A DNA stretch of 64,000 bases from Paenibacillus sp. BIC5C1 (GTDB lineage: Bacteria > Bacillota > Bacilli > Paenibacillales > Paenibacillaceae), in the NCBI RefSeq assembly GCF_032399705.1, contig NZ_CP135922.1, forward strand, positions 4,712,001 to 4,776,000, written 5' to 3'. Within the stretch, counting starts at the first letter, position 1. The number at the start of each line of letters is the position of its first letter. Of the stretch, positions 56,467 to 64,000 are shown in pieces. Below the pieces are notes generated by a model. The model was not told the DNA's origin and ran no database searches. It saw nothing but the letters and a program-made list of their open reading frames with translations. Both the position numbers and the translations under genes were made by a program.

Positions 56467-57831
56467 TTATTCTACTGAAGCATTAGCCTCTTCCTGAACC
56501 TTCTGCAATTCTTCAGCCATTTTCTCTGGTGTCGTTTGTCCACCAACCAGCTTCTGAATTTGCAAGTTACTGATCTCTGTCGTTACATCGGCTTGAACGA
56601 GTGCATCGAAAGCCGGGAATGAAGTCTGCGATGCATTCAGAACAGCTACAATTTCTTTCATCAAATCGTCAGTGATGCTGTCTGTCAGCACTTTTTCATC
56701 CAATTTCATCGCTGGTAACACACCGTCTTCTACGAGTCCACGAACTTGCATATCTTCGTTGTAGAAGTTTTTGATAAAGGCTTTAACAGCCGCAAGCTTC
56801 TGAGGATCATCCGCAACCGCTGCGGAGAAGCCGTATCCGTTATTGACGTCACGCATCAGGGCTGTTTGATCTCCTGCACCGTTCTCTACTGGAGGCATAT
56901 TGAAGAAACCAACCTTGCCAATGAGTGACTCACCGCTCTGTCCTTCCTTGAATACAGACGATTTCCATGTTCCGTCGTACATCAGAATCGCTTCACCACT
57001 CGTAAATTGAGTTGTATATTCTGCATATTCAAAGCCAAGCTCACCTTTTTTGAAGTAACCTTTATCCACCCATTCCTTATGCTTCGCGAATCCTGCGACA
57101 ACGCCTGGATCAGTCCACTTGGCTTCGCCTGTAGCAAACTTCGCCGTAATATCAGGTCCAGCGTAACGGGACCACAGATGGTTCGTTAACATGAGTGGAA
57201 CCCAGCCTGCTTTGGAAGCAGAAGCAAGTGGCACTTTGCCATCAGCCTTGATCTCAGCGAGCATATTATCCAGCTCAGCCATTGTTGAAGGCGCTTTCCA
57301 ACCTTTTTGCGTAAAGTACTCTTTATTGTAGAAGAAACCTTCTCCCGATCCGCCAATAGGCAGTCCGTAGACTTTACCTTCATAGGTGAATGGTTCAAGC
57401 GATGAAAATTGGTCCTGAATGCCCAGCTCTTGCAAGATTGGCGTGAGATCCAACAACATGCCCTCTTTGGCATATACTTTGGAGTCCGGACTGCCGAACA
57501 ATTCGAAGATATCCGGCGGATTGCCTGCTGCCATCTCACCACGAAGCTTCTCCTTACGGTTTACATCGGATTCAACTCCGTCCAGTGTAAAGGTCAGGTT
57601 AGGTACTTCACTCTCCACTTTGGCCACAACGTCCTGCAGAATGGCCAGCCTTTTTTGTTTGTCGGCACCCACCTGAGTGTGACGGAGAAGCATCTCAACC
57701 GGTTCCTTGCTTGGCTCCGCAGGCGTATTGCCTGCTCCCTGTTGTGGTTCGTTAGTTGAGCTCGAACAACCTGCCAATGTCCATGATGTGATTAGCAATA
57801 ATGAAAGCAGTAATGTCATTCCTTTTTTCAT
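56467..57831 (-). CDS. Carbohydrate ABC transporter substrate-binding lipoprotein
   Basis: 454 residues, extracellular solute-binding family 1. Lipobox TLAGCSSS (Cys about residue 22) after a signal helix. Conserved MAAGNPPDIFELFGSP, KVYGLPIGGSGEGFFYNKEYF, EAILMYDGTWKSS. The ATG at 57831 has GGGGGG upstream; the ATG at 57861 is less likely. First gene of the operon, with no obvious operator recognised upstream. Confidence 0.93.
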   Translation of the reverse strand: MKKGMTLLLSLLLITSWTLAGCSSSTNEPQQGAGNTPAEPSKEPVEMLLRHTQVGADKQKRLAILQDVVAKVESEVPNLTFTLDGVESDVNRKEKLRGEMAAGNPPDIFELFGSPDSKVYAKEGMLLDLTPILQELGIQDQFSSLEPFTYEGKVYGLPIGGSGEGFFYNKEYFTQKGWKAPSTMAELDNMLAEIKADGKVPLASASKAGWVPLMLTNHLWSRYAGPDITAKFATGEAKWTDPGVVAGFAKHKEWVDKGYFKKGELGFEYAEYTTQFTSGEAILMYDGTWKSSVFKEGQSGESLIGKVGFFNMPPVENGAGDQTALMRDVNNGYGFSAAVADDPQKLAAVKAFIKNFYNEDMQVRGLVEDGVLPAMKLDEKVLTDSITDDLMKEIVAVLNASQTSFPAFDALVQADVTTEISNLQIQKLVGGQTTPEKMAEELQKVQEEANASVE

Positions 57832-57989
57832 TCGTATGACCCCCCTCAAGATATTGAGCATTTGGCTTTACACTCTGATTATAAAAAGTTGTAGCTTACA
57901 TCGTAAGGATGACAATTCATCAATGGAGGGATAAAATCCTTCACTGGACAAATAATCTTGTATTTACAATAGATAACAGCACAAAAAAA

Positions 57990-58020
57990 CAGCCCCTGCG
58001 AAACATGTTCGCAAAGACTG
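57990..58020 (-). terminator. Terminator of the pfl transcript
   Basis: Minus-strand stem CAGTCTTTGCGAA / TTCGCAGGGGCTG (13 bp with three G-U pairs) followed by TTTTTTT. It lies beyond the family-B repeat, so the repeat would be in the pflA 3' UTR. Confidence 0.75.
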
Positions 58021-58036
58021 CTTGGTTGGAAATAAG

Positions 58037-58214
58037 TTGAACTAAAGAATATTTACACTTGCCACTCCGATGACAGAACAACCTTCCGATCGCTGTTATC
58101 CCCCGATTTTTTTGATTCACTTTTACAAAGGTGAAAATCTGGGAATAAAGGCGAACGCTCCGCTTCTCCAGCTTATTTCTGTCCTCTACGTTCTCGTGTA
58201 AATAGATAGTTCAA
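58037..58214. repeat. Long-hairpin intergenic element, copy 2 (family B)
   Basis: 178 bp. Inverted ends TTGAACTA and TAGTTCAA, then TTTACAC / GTGTAAA, then GACAGAA / TTCTGTC, with the common core CCGATCGCTGTT ... AAAGGCGAACGCTCCGC. Together with the terminator it fills the 404-base gap between pflA and the ABC operon. Confidence 0.75.
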
Positions 58215-58235
58215 TTTATTTATAACTGTTGCTAC

Positions 58236-58985
58236 TTATTTGGAGCAAGTCATGCCCGCCGTCTCCGCACGACCTTGTTCAATCAAACGATACGCTCGTT
58301 CCACTTCCTCATCACTCGGAGAAGGAACACCATCAAGCGGATAGGCTTTCCCCAGCGCCTGCCATTTGTAGATTCCCATCTGATGATAAGGCAGGATTTC
58401 GAACTTCTTGACTCCATTTAGCGTTCCAATAAACCGCCCCAGATTGAGCAAGTCTTCTTCCTCATTGTGGATCCCTGGCACATACACGTGGCGAATCCAC
58501 ATTTTTCGTCCATTGTCCGATAACCATTGTGCGGTGCGCAATGTTCTCTCGTTGGATTTGCCTGTCAGCTTGATATGTTTCTCATCATTGATGTGCTTCA
58601 GATCCAACAAAACCAGGTCCGTGTTATCCAACAAATCATGAATCCGATCCGGTTCATTGAAACCGTTGCTGTCCAGCGTAGTATGCAGTCCCCAGCGGCG
58701 TTTCGCTTCTTTGAAAACTTCGGCTACAAAATGAGCCTGTAATGTTGGCTCCCCGCCGGATACCGTAAGTCCTCCGCCGGAGCTGCGATAGTAGGACAGG
58801 TATGGCTCGATTTCAGCCAATACCTCCTCCACGCTCATTTCTCTGCCACCATCCAGTGCCCATGTATCCGGATTGTGACAATACTGGCATTTGAGCAGAC
58901 ATCCCTGCATAAAAAGCACGAAGCGGATGCCTGGGCCGTCTACCGTCCCGAAAGTTTCGAGTGAGTGAATATGTCCATTAACCAT
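58236..58985 (-). CDS. pflA: Pyruvate formate-lyase activating enzyme
   Basis: 249 residues, radical SAM. Cluster motif CLLKCQYC with HNPDTW following; GGLTVSGGEPTLQAHF. Generates the glycyl radical of PflB, encoded 83 nt upstream. Cytoplasmic, anaerobic. Confidence 0.96.
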   Translation of the reverse strand: MVNGHIHSLETFGTVDGPGIRFVLFMQGCLLKCQYCHNPDTWALDGGREMSVEEVLAEIEPYLSYYRSSGGGLTVSGGEPTLQAHFVAEVFKEAKRRWGLHTTLDSNGFNEPDRIHDLLDNTDLVLLDLKHINDEKHIKLTGKSNERTLRTAQWLSDNGRKMWIRHVYVPGIHNEEEDLLNLGRFIGTLNGVKKFEILPYHQMGIYKWQALGKAYPLDGVPSPSDEEVERAYRLIEQGRAETAGMTCSK

Positions 58986-59068
58986 GCTGCCTCTTCCTTT
59001 CTGTATCGCATCCGCTGTGCGTTTAATATGGAGTTTCTACTCCTTTGAACCGTTGAGTTAAGTCCGAG

Positions 59069-61327
59069 TTACATCGAACCGTGGAAGGTCCGGTTAATGA
59101 CATCGAGTTGTTGCTCACGTGTCAGTTTGATGAAATTAACCGCGTAACCGGATACCCGTACTGTCAGCTGCGGATAGTTTTCCGGGTGGTCCATCGCGTC
59201 AATCAACTGCTGACGATCAAATACGTTCACGTTCAGATGGTGTGCCCCTTGACCAAAATAACCGTCCATCATTGCAACCAGATTGGATTTACGTGTGTCT
59301 GACTCTTTCCCGAGTGCTTTAGGCACGATAGAGAATGTGTTAGAGATCCCGTCAAGGCTGTGTTCGTACGGCAATTTGGCTACTGAGCCAAGGGATGCCA
59401 GTGCACCTTTTTTGTCCCGACCATGCATTGGGTTCGCCCCTGGTGCAAACGGTTCGCCTGCTTTACGACCATCCGGCGTTGTACCTGTTTTCTTGCCGTA
59501 CACTACGTTCGATGTGATCGTCAATACAGACTGAGTTGGGATCGCATTACGATACGCTTTGTGTTTGCGAATCATTCCCATGAAGCTTTCCACCAGTTCA
59601 ACGGCGATGCTATCGACACTGTCTTCATTGTTACCGTAACAAGGGAAGTCACCTTCAATTTCAAAATCAATTGCGATGCCTTGTTCGTTGCGGATCGGTT
59701 TGACTTTCGCATACTTGATGGCACTCAGAGAGTCTGCTGCAACCGAGAGACCAGCAATACCACAAGCCATCGTACGTACAATGTCACGGTCATGCAGGGC
59801 CATTTCAATACGCTCATAGCTGTATTTGTCATGCATGTAGTGAATGACGTTGAGTGAGTTCATATACAGTTTAGCGAGCCATTCCATCATCGGTTTAAAA
59901 CGTTTCATCACTTCATTGTACTCCAGCACTTCGCTTGTGATCGCCGGATATTCAGGTCCAACTTGCGCTCCCGATTTCTCATCACGACCGCCGTTGATTG
60001 CATACAGCAATGCTTTTGCCAGATTGGCACGAGCGCCGAAGAACTGCATTTGTTTCCCGATCTTCATCGCAGATACGCAGCAAGCAATACCATAATCGTC
60101 TCCGTAGATCGGACGCATAAGATCATCATTTTCATACTGGATGGAGCTCGTTTCGATGGATACTTTTGTACAGTATTGTTTGAAAGCTTCCGGAAGCTTG
60201 GTAGACCAAAGTACAGTAAGGTTCGGCTCAGGTGCTGGACCAAGATTGTTCAGGGTGTGCAGGAAACGGAAGCTGTTTTTCGTAACACGGGTTTCTCCAT
60301 TTACGGACATGCCACCGATGGATTCAGTTACCCATGTTGGGTCTCCACTGAACAATTCATTATAATCCGGCGTACGCAGGAATTTGACAATCCGCAGTTT
60401 CATAACAAAATGGTCAACCAGTTCTTGAGCCTGTTCTTCAGTTAACAAGCCTTCTTGCAGATCACGTTCGATATAAATATCAAGGAAAGAAGATACACGT
60501 CCAAGTGACATCGCCGCACCATTTTGCTCTTTGATTGCTGCCAGATAACCGAAGTAGAGCCATTGGAACGCTTCTTTTGCAGTTGTAGCTGGCAAGGAAA
60601 TATCGAAACCGTGCATTTCACCCAGTTGTTTCAATTCTTGCAATGCACGAATCTGCTCGGACAGTTCTTCACGGAGGCGAATGACATCTTCATCAATCAC
60701 ATCGACTTCAAGTGCATTTAGTTCTCCTTTTTTATTTCGAATCAGGAAGTCCACACCATACAGAGCAACCCGGCGATAGTCACCGATGATCCGGCCACGG
60801 CCGTAAGCATCCGGCAGACCGGTAATAATCCCTGCTTTACGTGCTGCACGCATTTCAGATGTGTAAGCATCAAATACACCCTGGTTATGTGTTTTACGGA
60901 TGTTCGTAAATATATCAATGACGCCTTGAGGCATTTCAAAACCATAAGCTTCACAAGCATCAATCATCATGCGAATTCCACCGAATGGCTGAATGGAACG
61001 TTTGAACGGAGCATCCGTTTGAACACCAACAATCTGTTCTTTGGATTTATCCAGATAGCCGGGTTGGTGAGAAACAATCGTTGCTGGCGTGTTTACGTCA
61101 ACATCAAGTACCCCGCCGTTATCGCGTTCTTTTTTGGTCAGATCGGAGACGATATCCCATAACTCTTTCGTATTCTGAGTTGCACCTGCAAGAAATGCTT
61201 CGTCGCCATAGTAAGGTGATAAGTTACGTGCCAGAAAATCATTCACATCTACGGATTTCGTCCATGTTCCTTTGGTAAAGTTTCTCCAGCCTGTTTGTTG
61301 TTTGACATCTTTTTCGATCACCGACAT
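59069..61327 (-). CDS. pflB: Formate acetyltransferase (pyruvate formate-lyase)
   Basis: 752 residues. Converts pyruvate and CoA to acetyl-CoA and formate. Active-site Cys pair in [12 protein letters not shown]; glycyl-radical Gly in [14 protein letters not shown] near the C-terminus. The start ATG at 61327 has GGAGGGA 6 nt upstream; the upstream ATG at 61387 adds Cys-containing residues not typical of the family. FNR-type sites lie upstream. Confidence 0.97.
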   Translation of the reverse strand: MSVIEKDVKQQTGWRNFTKGTWTKSVDVNDFLARNLSPYYGDEAFLAGATQNTKELWDIVSDLTKKERDNGGVLDVDVNTPATIVSHQPGYLDKSKEQIVGVQTDAPFKRSIQPFGGIRMMIDACEAYGFEMPQGVIDIFTNIRKTHNQGVFDAYTSEMRAARKAGIITGLPDAYGRGRIIGDYRRVALYGVDFLIRNKKGELNALEVDVIDEDVIRLREELSEQIRALQELKQLGEMHGFDISLPATTAKEAFQWLYFGYLAAIKEQNGAAMSLGRVSSFLDIYIERDLQEGLLTEEQAQELVDHFVMKLRIVKFLRTPDYNELFSGDPTWVTESIGGMSVNGETRVTKNSFRFLHTLNNLGPAPEPNLTVLWSTKLPEAFKQYCTKVSIETSSIQYENDDLMRPIYGDDYGIACCVSAMKIGKQMQFFGARANLAKALLYAINGGRDEKSGAQVGPEYPAITSEVLEYNEVMKRFKPMMEWLAKLYMNSLNVIHYMHDKYSYERIEMALHDRDIVRTMACGIAGLSVAADSLSAIKYAKVKPIRNEQGIAIDFEIEGDFPCYGNNEDSVDSIAVELVESFMGMIRKHKAYRNAIPTQSVLTITSNVVYGKKTGTTPDGRKAGEPFAPGANPMHGRDKKGALASLGSVAKLPYEHSLDGISNTFSIVPKALGKESDTRKSNLVAMMDGYFGQGAHHLNVNVFDRQQLIDAMDHPENYPQLTVRVSGYAVNFIKLTREQQLDVINRTFHGSM

Positions 61328-61409
61328 AGTAATCCCTCCACAAATTTGGATTTCCGGACACATGACAGGATGCATCACTCGTCTCATCTGTGCCCAGAGC
61401 CGCGATTAA

Positions 61410-61425
61410 TGTGATAAATTTCACA
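61410..61425 (-). promoter_or_regulatory. FNR/CRP-type palindrome, pflB-proximal
   Basis: TGTGATAAATTTCACA fits the B. subtilis Fnr consensus TGTGA-N6-TCACA exactly. It is 83 nt before the pflB ATG and downstream of the putative transcription start, so it might act as a second promoter site or as a repressor site. Confidence 0.7.
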
Positions 61426-61493
61426 TGTAAGCCGGAACATGTTCTCTCTACTTGGGAACCGGAACCGCGGATGAATGTTTTTCTTACATTTTC

Positions 61494-61536
61494 AGTATAC
61501 GTCTTCGTTCTTTCATCATCTGTGATTTTTATCACA
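61494..61536 (-). promoter_or_regulatory. Putative FNR-activated promoter of pflB
   Basis: TGTGATTTTTATCACA (61521-61536) is a second exact Fnr site. A -10 hexamer TATACT occupies 61499-61494 on the minus strand. With a start seven bases on, the Fnr site is centred at about -41.5, the class II activation position. An overlapping TCACAAAGTTTGTGA extends to 61546. Confidence 0.7.
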
Positions 61537-61577
61537 AAGTTTGTGACCATCCTCACTTCACCTATGCTGTGTTCAAA

Positions 61578-61754
61578 TTGAACCCTGTAAAATTCACACT
61601 TAGTCACTACGCGGGCAGAACAACTTCCGATCGCTGTTACCCCCGGATTTTTTCAATTATATTTTTCAAAGGGTAAAATTCTGGGATAAAGGCGAGCGCT
61701 TCGCTTCTTCAGTTTTTTCTGCCCCCTCCGTTATCGTGTGAATACCTGGTTCAA
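61578..61754. repeat. Long-hairpin intergenic element, copy 3 (family B)
   Basis: 177 bp. Inverted ends TTGAACC / GGTTCAA, TTCACAC / GTGTGAA and GGGCAGAA / TTCTGCCC around the core CCGATCGCTGTT ... AAAGGCGAGCGCTTCGC. It lies between adhE and the pflB promoter; with the two Fnr sites it accounts for most of the 579-base gap. Confidence 0.75.
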
Positions 61755-61788
61755 AAAGTAACATCACGGATTACGTGTAACCTCTTTT

Positions 61789-61828
61789 AAAAAAGGCAAC
61801 TGCAAGGATTCCGTTATACCTTTTTTTA
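61789..61828 (-). terminator. Possible adhE terminator
   Basis: On the minus strand AAGG(TAT)AAC ... GTT(G)CCTT followed by TTTTT. Weak stem; a GC-rich hairpin TTCCCC/GGGGAG nearer the stop (about 61840-61865) could contribute. Confidence 0.4.
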
Positions 61829-61906
61829 CAGGAAAGACGGCAATCGGGGCTCCCCTTACGGGGAACCCTGACTATAGCTGCCTGAATCATGCTGCTGCTT
61901 TAGTTG

Positions 61907-64000
61907 TTATTCAAACTTGCCGTAGAAAGCGTTGCGGTATACATCAGCCAGTTCAGTCACCAGCGGCAGTTTTGGATTGGCTGTTGTACATTGGTCCTCG
62001 AATGCACGGTCTGCCAGATAATCGACATGTGCCTCAAAGTCTTTGGCATCGAATCCAATTTCCTGGAACGACTCTTCTATACCCAATGTTTTGTTCAGTT
62101 TGCGAATGGCATTGATGAGGCTGGTAACCCCTTCTTCTGTCGTACGTGCAGGCAATCCCAGAATGCGGGCAATTTCGGCATAACGCTCATCTGCCACAAA
62201 GTGCGAATATTTCGGGAAAGATGCAAACTTGGTCGGTTTTTTCGCATTGTAGCGAATGACGTGCGGCATCAGGATCGCATTGGTACGTCCGTGTGCGGTG
62301 TGGTACTGACCGCCCCATTTGTGTGCCAAGCTGTGGTTAATGCCCAAGAACGCGTTGGCAAAAGCCATACCGGCAATCGTCGAAGCATTATGCATTTTCT
62401 CACGAGCCAGTTTGTCACCTTGCAGTGCCGATTGCTCAAGATATTGGAATACCAGCTGGATTGCTTTGATCGCCAGTCCATCCGTGTAATCATTCGCCAT
62501 AACGGATACATACGCTTCGATCGCATGCGTCAGTACGTCCATACCTGTGTCTGCGACAGCTGTTTTAGGCAGCGTGTATACAAACTCAGGGTCGACGATC
62601 GCCACGTCTGGTGTCAACTCGTAGTCTGCCAGTGGATATTTTGTATTACCTTGATTTTTATCTGTAATAACTGCGAACGATGTTACTTCCGAACCTGTGC
62701 CCGAAGTTGTCGGGATCGCTACGAATTTCGCTTTCACGCCGAGACGTGGATATTTGTAGATCCGTTTGCGGATATCCATGAATTTTTGTTTCAAGTCATT
62801 GAAATCCGTGTCAGGATATTCATAGAACAGCCACATCGCTTTGGCAGCATCCATCGGTGAACCCCCACCGAGTGCGATAATACAGTCTGGCTGGAAGCGG
62901 CGCATCATTTCCGTACCGCGGTCTACCGTTGTTGTGGATGGATCAGGTTCGACATCAGAGAACACTTCAATGGCTACCGGCATTTGACGTTGACGCAGAT
63001 AGTGCTCTACTTTTTCCACATAACCGAGTTTGACCATCATCGCATCCGTAATAATGGCTACGCGTGTGATGTCCGGCATTTTGGCAAGATACTGTGTTGC
63101 ACCTTTTTCGAAGTAGACTTTGTTCGGCACTTTGAACCACTGCATATTCACGGTACGGCGAGCCACCCTTTTCACGTTGATTAAGTTCACAGCGGTTACG
63201 TTGGAAGAAGTCGAGTTCCGTCCATACGATCCGCAGCCAAGTGTCAGAGACGGCATGTTGGTGTTGTAGATGTCACCGATAGCACCGTGTGTGGATGGCG
63301 AATTCACGATAATCCGTCCGGTTTGCAGGCGATCTGCGAACTTGCCAATAACTTCTTCATTCGTCGAATGAATAACGGAGGAGTGACCCATGCCGCCAAA
63401 AGCAACCACTTCTGCTGCACGCTCAATCCCTTCAGCTGCCGTTTTCACTTTGTAACAAGCCAGTACCGGGCTTAGTTTCTCAGCCGACAACGGGAATTTC
63501 GTACCTACCCCTTCAATCTCTGCTACGAGAATTTTGGTGTTAGCAGGGACCTCGATTCCGCACATTTGCGCAATGCTTACTGCAGATTGACCAACAATTG
63601 CCGGGTTGACCGCACATTTCTCAGCGTTAATCGCACCTGCGGTCAGTTTCGCTGCTTCATCCTTGTTAACAAAGTAACAGCCGTTGGCGATCATTTTCTT
63701 TTTCACCTGATCGAAGATCGGTTCTTCGATGATAACTGCTTGCTCGGAAGCACAGATCATGCCGTTATCGAACGATTTGGACAAAATCAGATCCGTTACC
63801 GCTTGATTGATATCTGCGCTCTTCTCAATAAAGCAAGGTACGTTCCCTGGCCCTACGCCCAGTGCCGGTTTACCACAGCTATATGCGGCCCGTACCATAC
63901 CTGATCCGCCTGTTGCCAGAATGAGCGCCACATCATTATGATTCATCAGTGCGTTTGTACGATCCATGGAAGGATCATCAATCCACTGGATACAATCCGC
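61907..64000 (-). CDS. adhE: Bifunctional aldehyde-alcohol dehydrogenase AdhE (5' end outside window)
   Basis: Reduces acetyl-CoA to acetaldehyde and ethanol, forming spirosomes. The open frame reaches the window edge (CIQWIDDPS before the first ATG), so the N-terminus is missing. CoA-acylating ALDH part: catalytic Cys in [15 protein letters not shown]. Fe-type ADH part: [13 protein letters not shown] and metal-ligand histidines in [31 protein letters not shown]. 697 codons seen of about 870. Co-oriented with pflB/pflA, fermentative module. Confidence 0.96.
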   Translation of the reverse strand, partial: ADCIQWIDDPSMDRTNALMNHNDVALILATGGSGMVRAAYSCGKPALGVGPGNVPCFIEKSADINQAVTDLILSKSFDNGMICASEQAVIIEEPIFDQVKKKMIANGCYFVNKDEAAKLTAGAINAEKCAVNPAIVGQSAVSIAQMCGIEVPANTKILVAEIEGVGTKFPLSAEKLSPVLACYKVKTAAEGIERAAEVVAFGGMGHSSVIHSTNEEVIGKFADRLQTGRIIVNSPSTHGAIGDIYNTNMPSLTLGCGSYGRNSTSSNVTAVNLINVKRVARRTVNMQWFKVPNKVYFEKGATQYLAKMPDITRVAIITDAMMVKLGYVEKVEHYLRQRQMPVAIEVFSDVEPDPSTTTVDRGTEMMRRFQPDCIIALGGGSPMDAAKAMWLFYEYPDTDFNDLKQKFMDIRKRIYKYPRLGVKAKFVAIPTTSGTGSEVTSFAVITDKNQGNTKYPLADYELTPDVAIVDPEFVYTLPKTAVADTGMDVLTHAIEAYVSVMANDYTDGLAIKAIQLVFQYLEQSALQGDKLAREKMHNASTIAGMAFANAFLGINHSLAHKWGGQYHTAHGRTNAILMPHVIRYNAKKPTKFASFPKYSHFVADERYAEIARILGLPARTTEEGVTSLINAIRKLNKTLGIEESFQEIGFDAKDFEAHVDYLADRAFEDQCTTANPKLPLVTELADVYRNAFYGKFE

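Noticed and set aside
61904..62860. Plus-strand open frame of 318 codons
   Set aside because: Antisense to adhE, with Cys/Arg/Phe-rich shadow composition typical of the reverse frame of a conserved gene.

Overview
The window looks like a chromosomal segment of a Gram-positive, endospore-forming Bacillota, most likely a Paenibacillus. The reasons are a complete spoIIIA operon, spo0A with 0A boxes, spoIVB, splB, and gene order that closely follows the Bacillus subtilis block spo0A-spoIVB-recN-ahrC-yqxC-dxs-ispA-xseBA-folD-nusB-yqhY-accCB-spoIIIAH..AA-efp-yqhT-yqhS-yqhR-yqhQ-yqhP-yqhO-mntR. Two secreted proteins also carry copper-amine-oxidase-like N-terminal ('stalk') domains, which are common in Paenibacillus. 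I see no rRNA, tRNA, CRISPR array, transposase or prophage gene. Almost everything is on the minus strand.

Layout. 1-2.0 kb: a siderophore-type ABC lipoprotein that is continuous, in one open frame, with an upstream AraC regulator, with Fur boxes in and before it. 2.1-5.2 kb: a FlxA-like coiled-coil protein and a c-di-GMP pair (CBS-GGDEF and EAL). 5.2-29.7 kb: the conserved sporulation and housekeeping block (spo0A, spoIVB, recN, argR, tlyA, isoprenoid genes, xseAB, folD, nusB, the Asp23/AmaP envelope-stress cluster, accBC, spoIIIA, comB, lysC). 29.9-39.2 kb: efp, yqhT, aroQ, yqhR/Q/P/O, a GHL10 glycosidase, mntR and splB. 39.4-46.5 kb: ccdA, a zinc ABC importer with a Zur-like box, metG behind a T-box, yidD and a Zur-type regulator. 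46.9-57.8 kb: a large secreted PKD protein, then an operon of sugar ABC transporter, YesMN-type two-component system and a NagZ-type GH3 hexosaminidase. 58.2-64 kb: the anaerobic pyruvate-formate-lyase module (adhE, pflB, pflA) with FNR-type sites.

How the genes work together. Sporulation control (Spo0A), forespore signalling (SpoIVB) and the mother-cell channel (SpoIIIA) sit in one region with fatty-acid initiation, isoprenoid, folate and DNA-repair genes. The zinc genes form a Zur-ZnuABC island. The GH3/ABC/YesMN operon looks like a sense-import-hydrolyse unit for a beta-GlcNAc-containing oligosaccharide. The pfl module is consistent with fermentative growth under an FNR-type regulator.

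The most unusual signals are: (1) the AraC-lipoprotein continuous frame carrying a perfect Fur box, ribosome-binding site and lipobox; (2) a three-copy intergenic element of about 180-260 bp that folds into one long hairpin whose arms differ between copies but stay complementary; (3) a second, two-copy MITE-like repeat with inverted ends TGTTCAAAAAG; (4) an EAL and a CBS-GGDEF gene in the same frame, separated only by three in-frame TAG codons.
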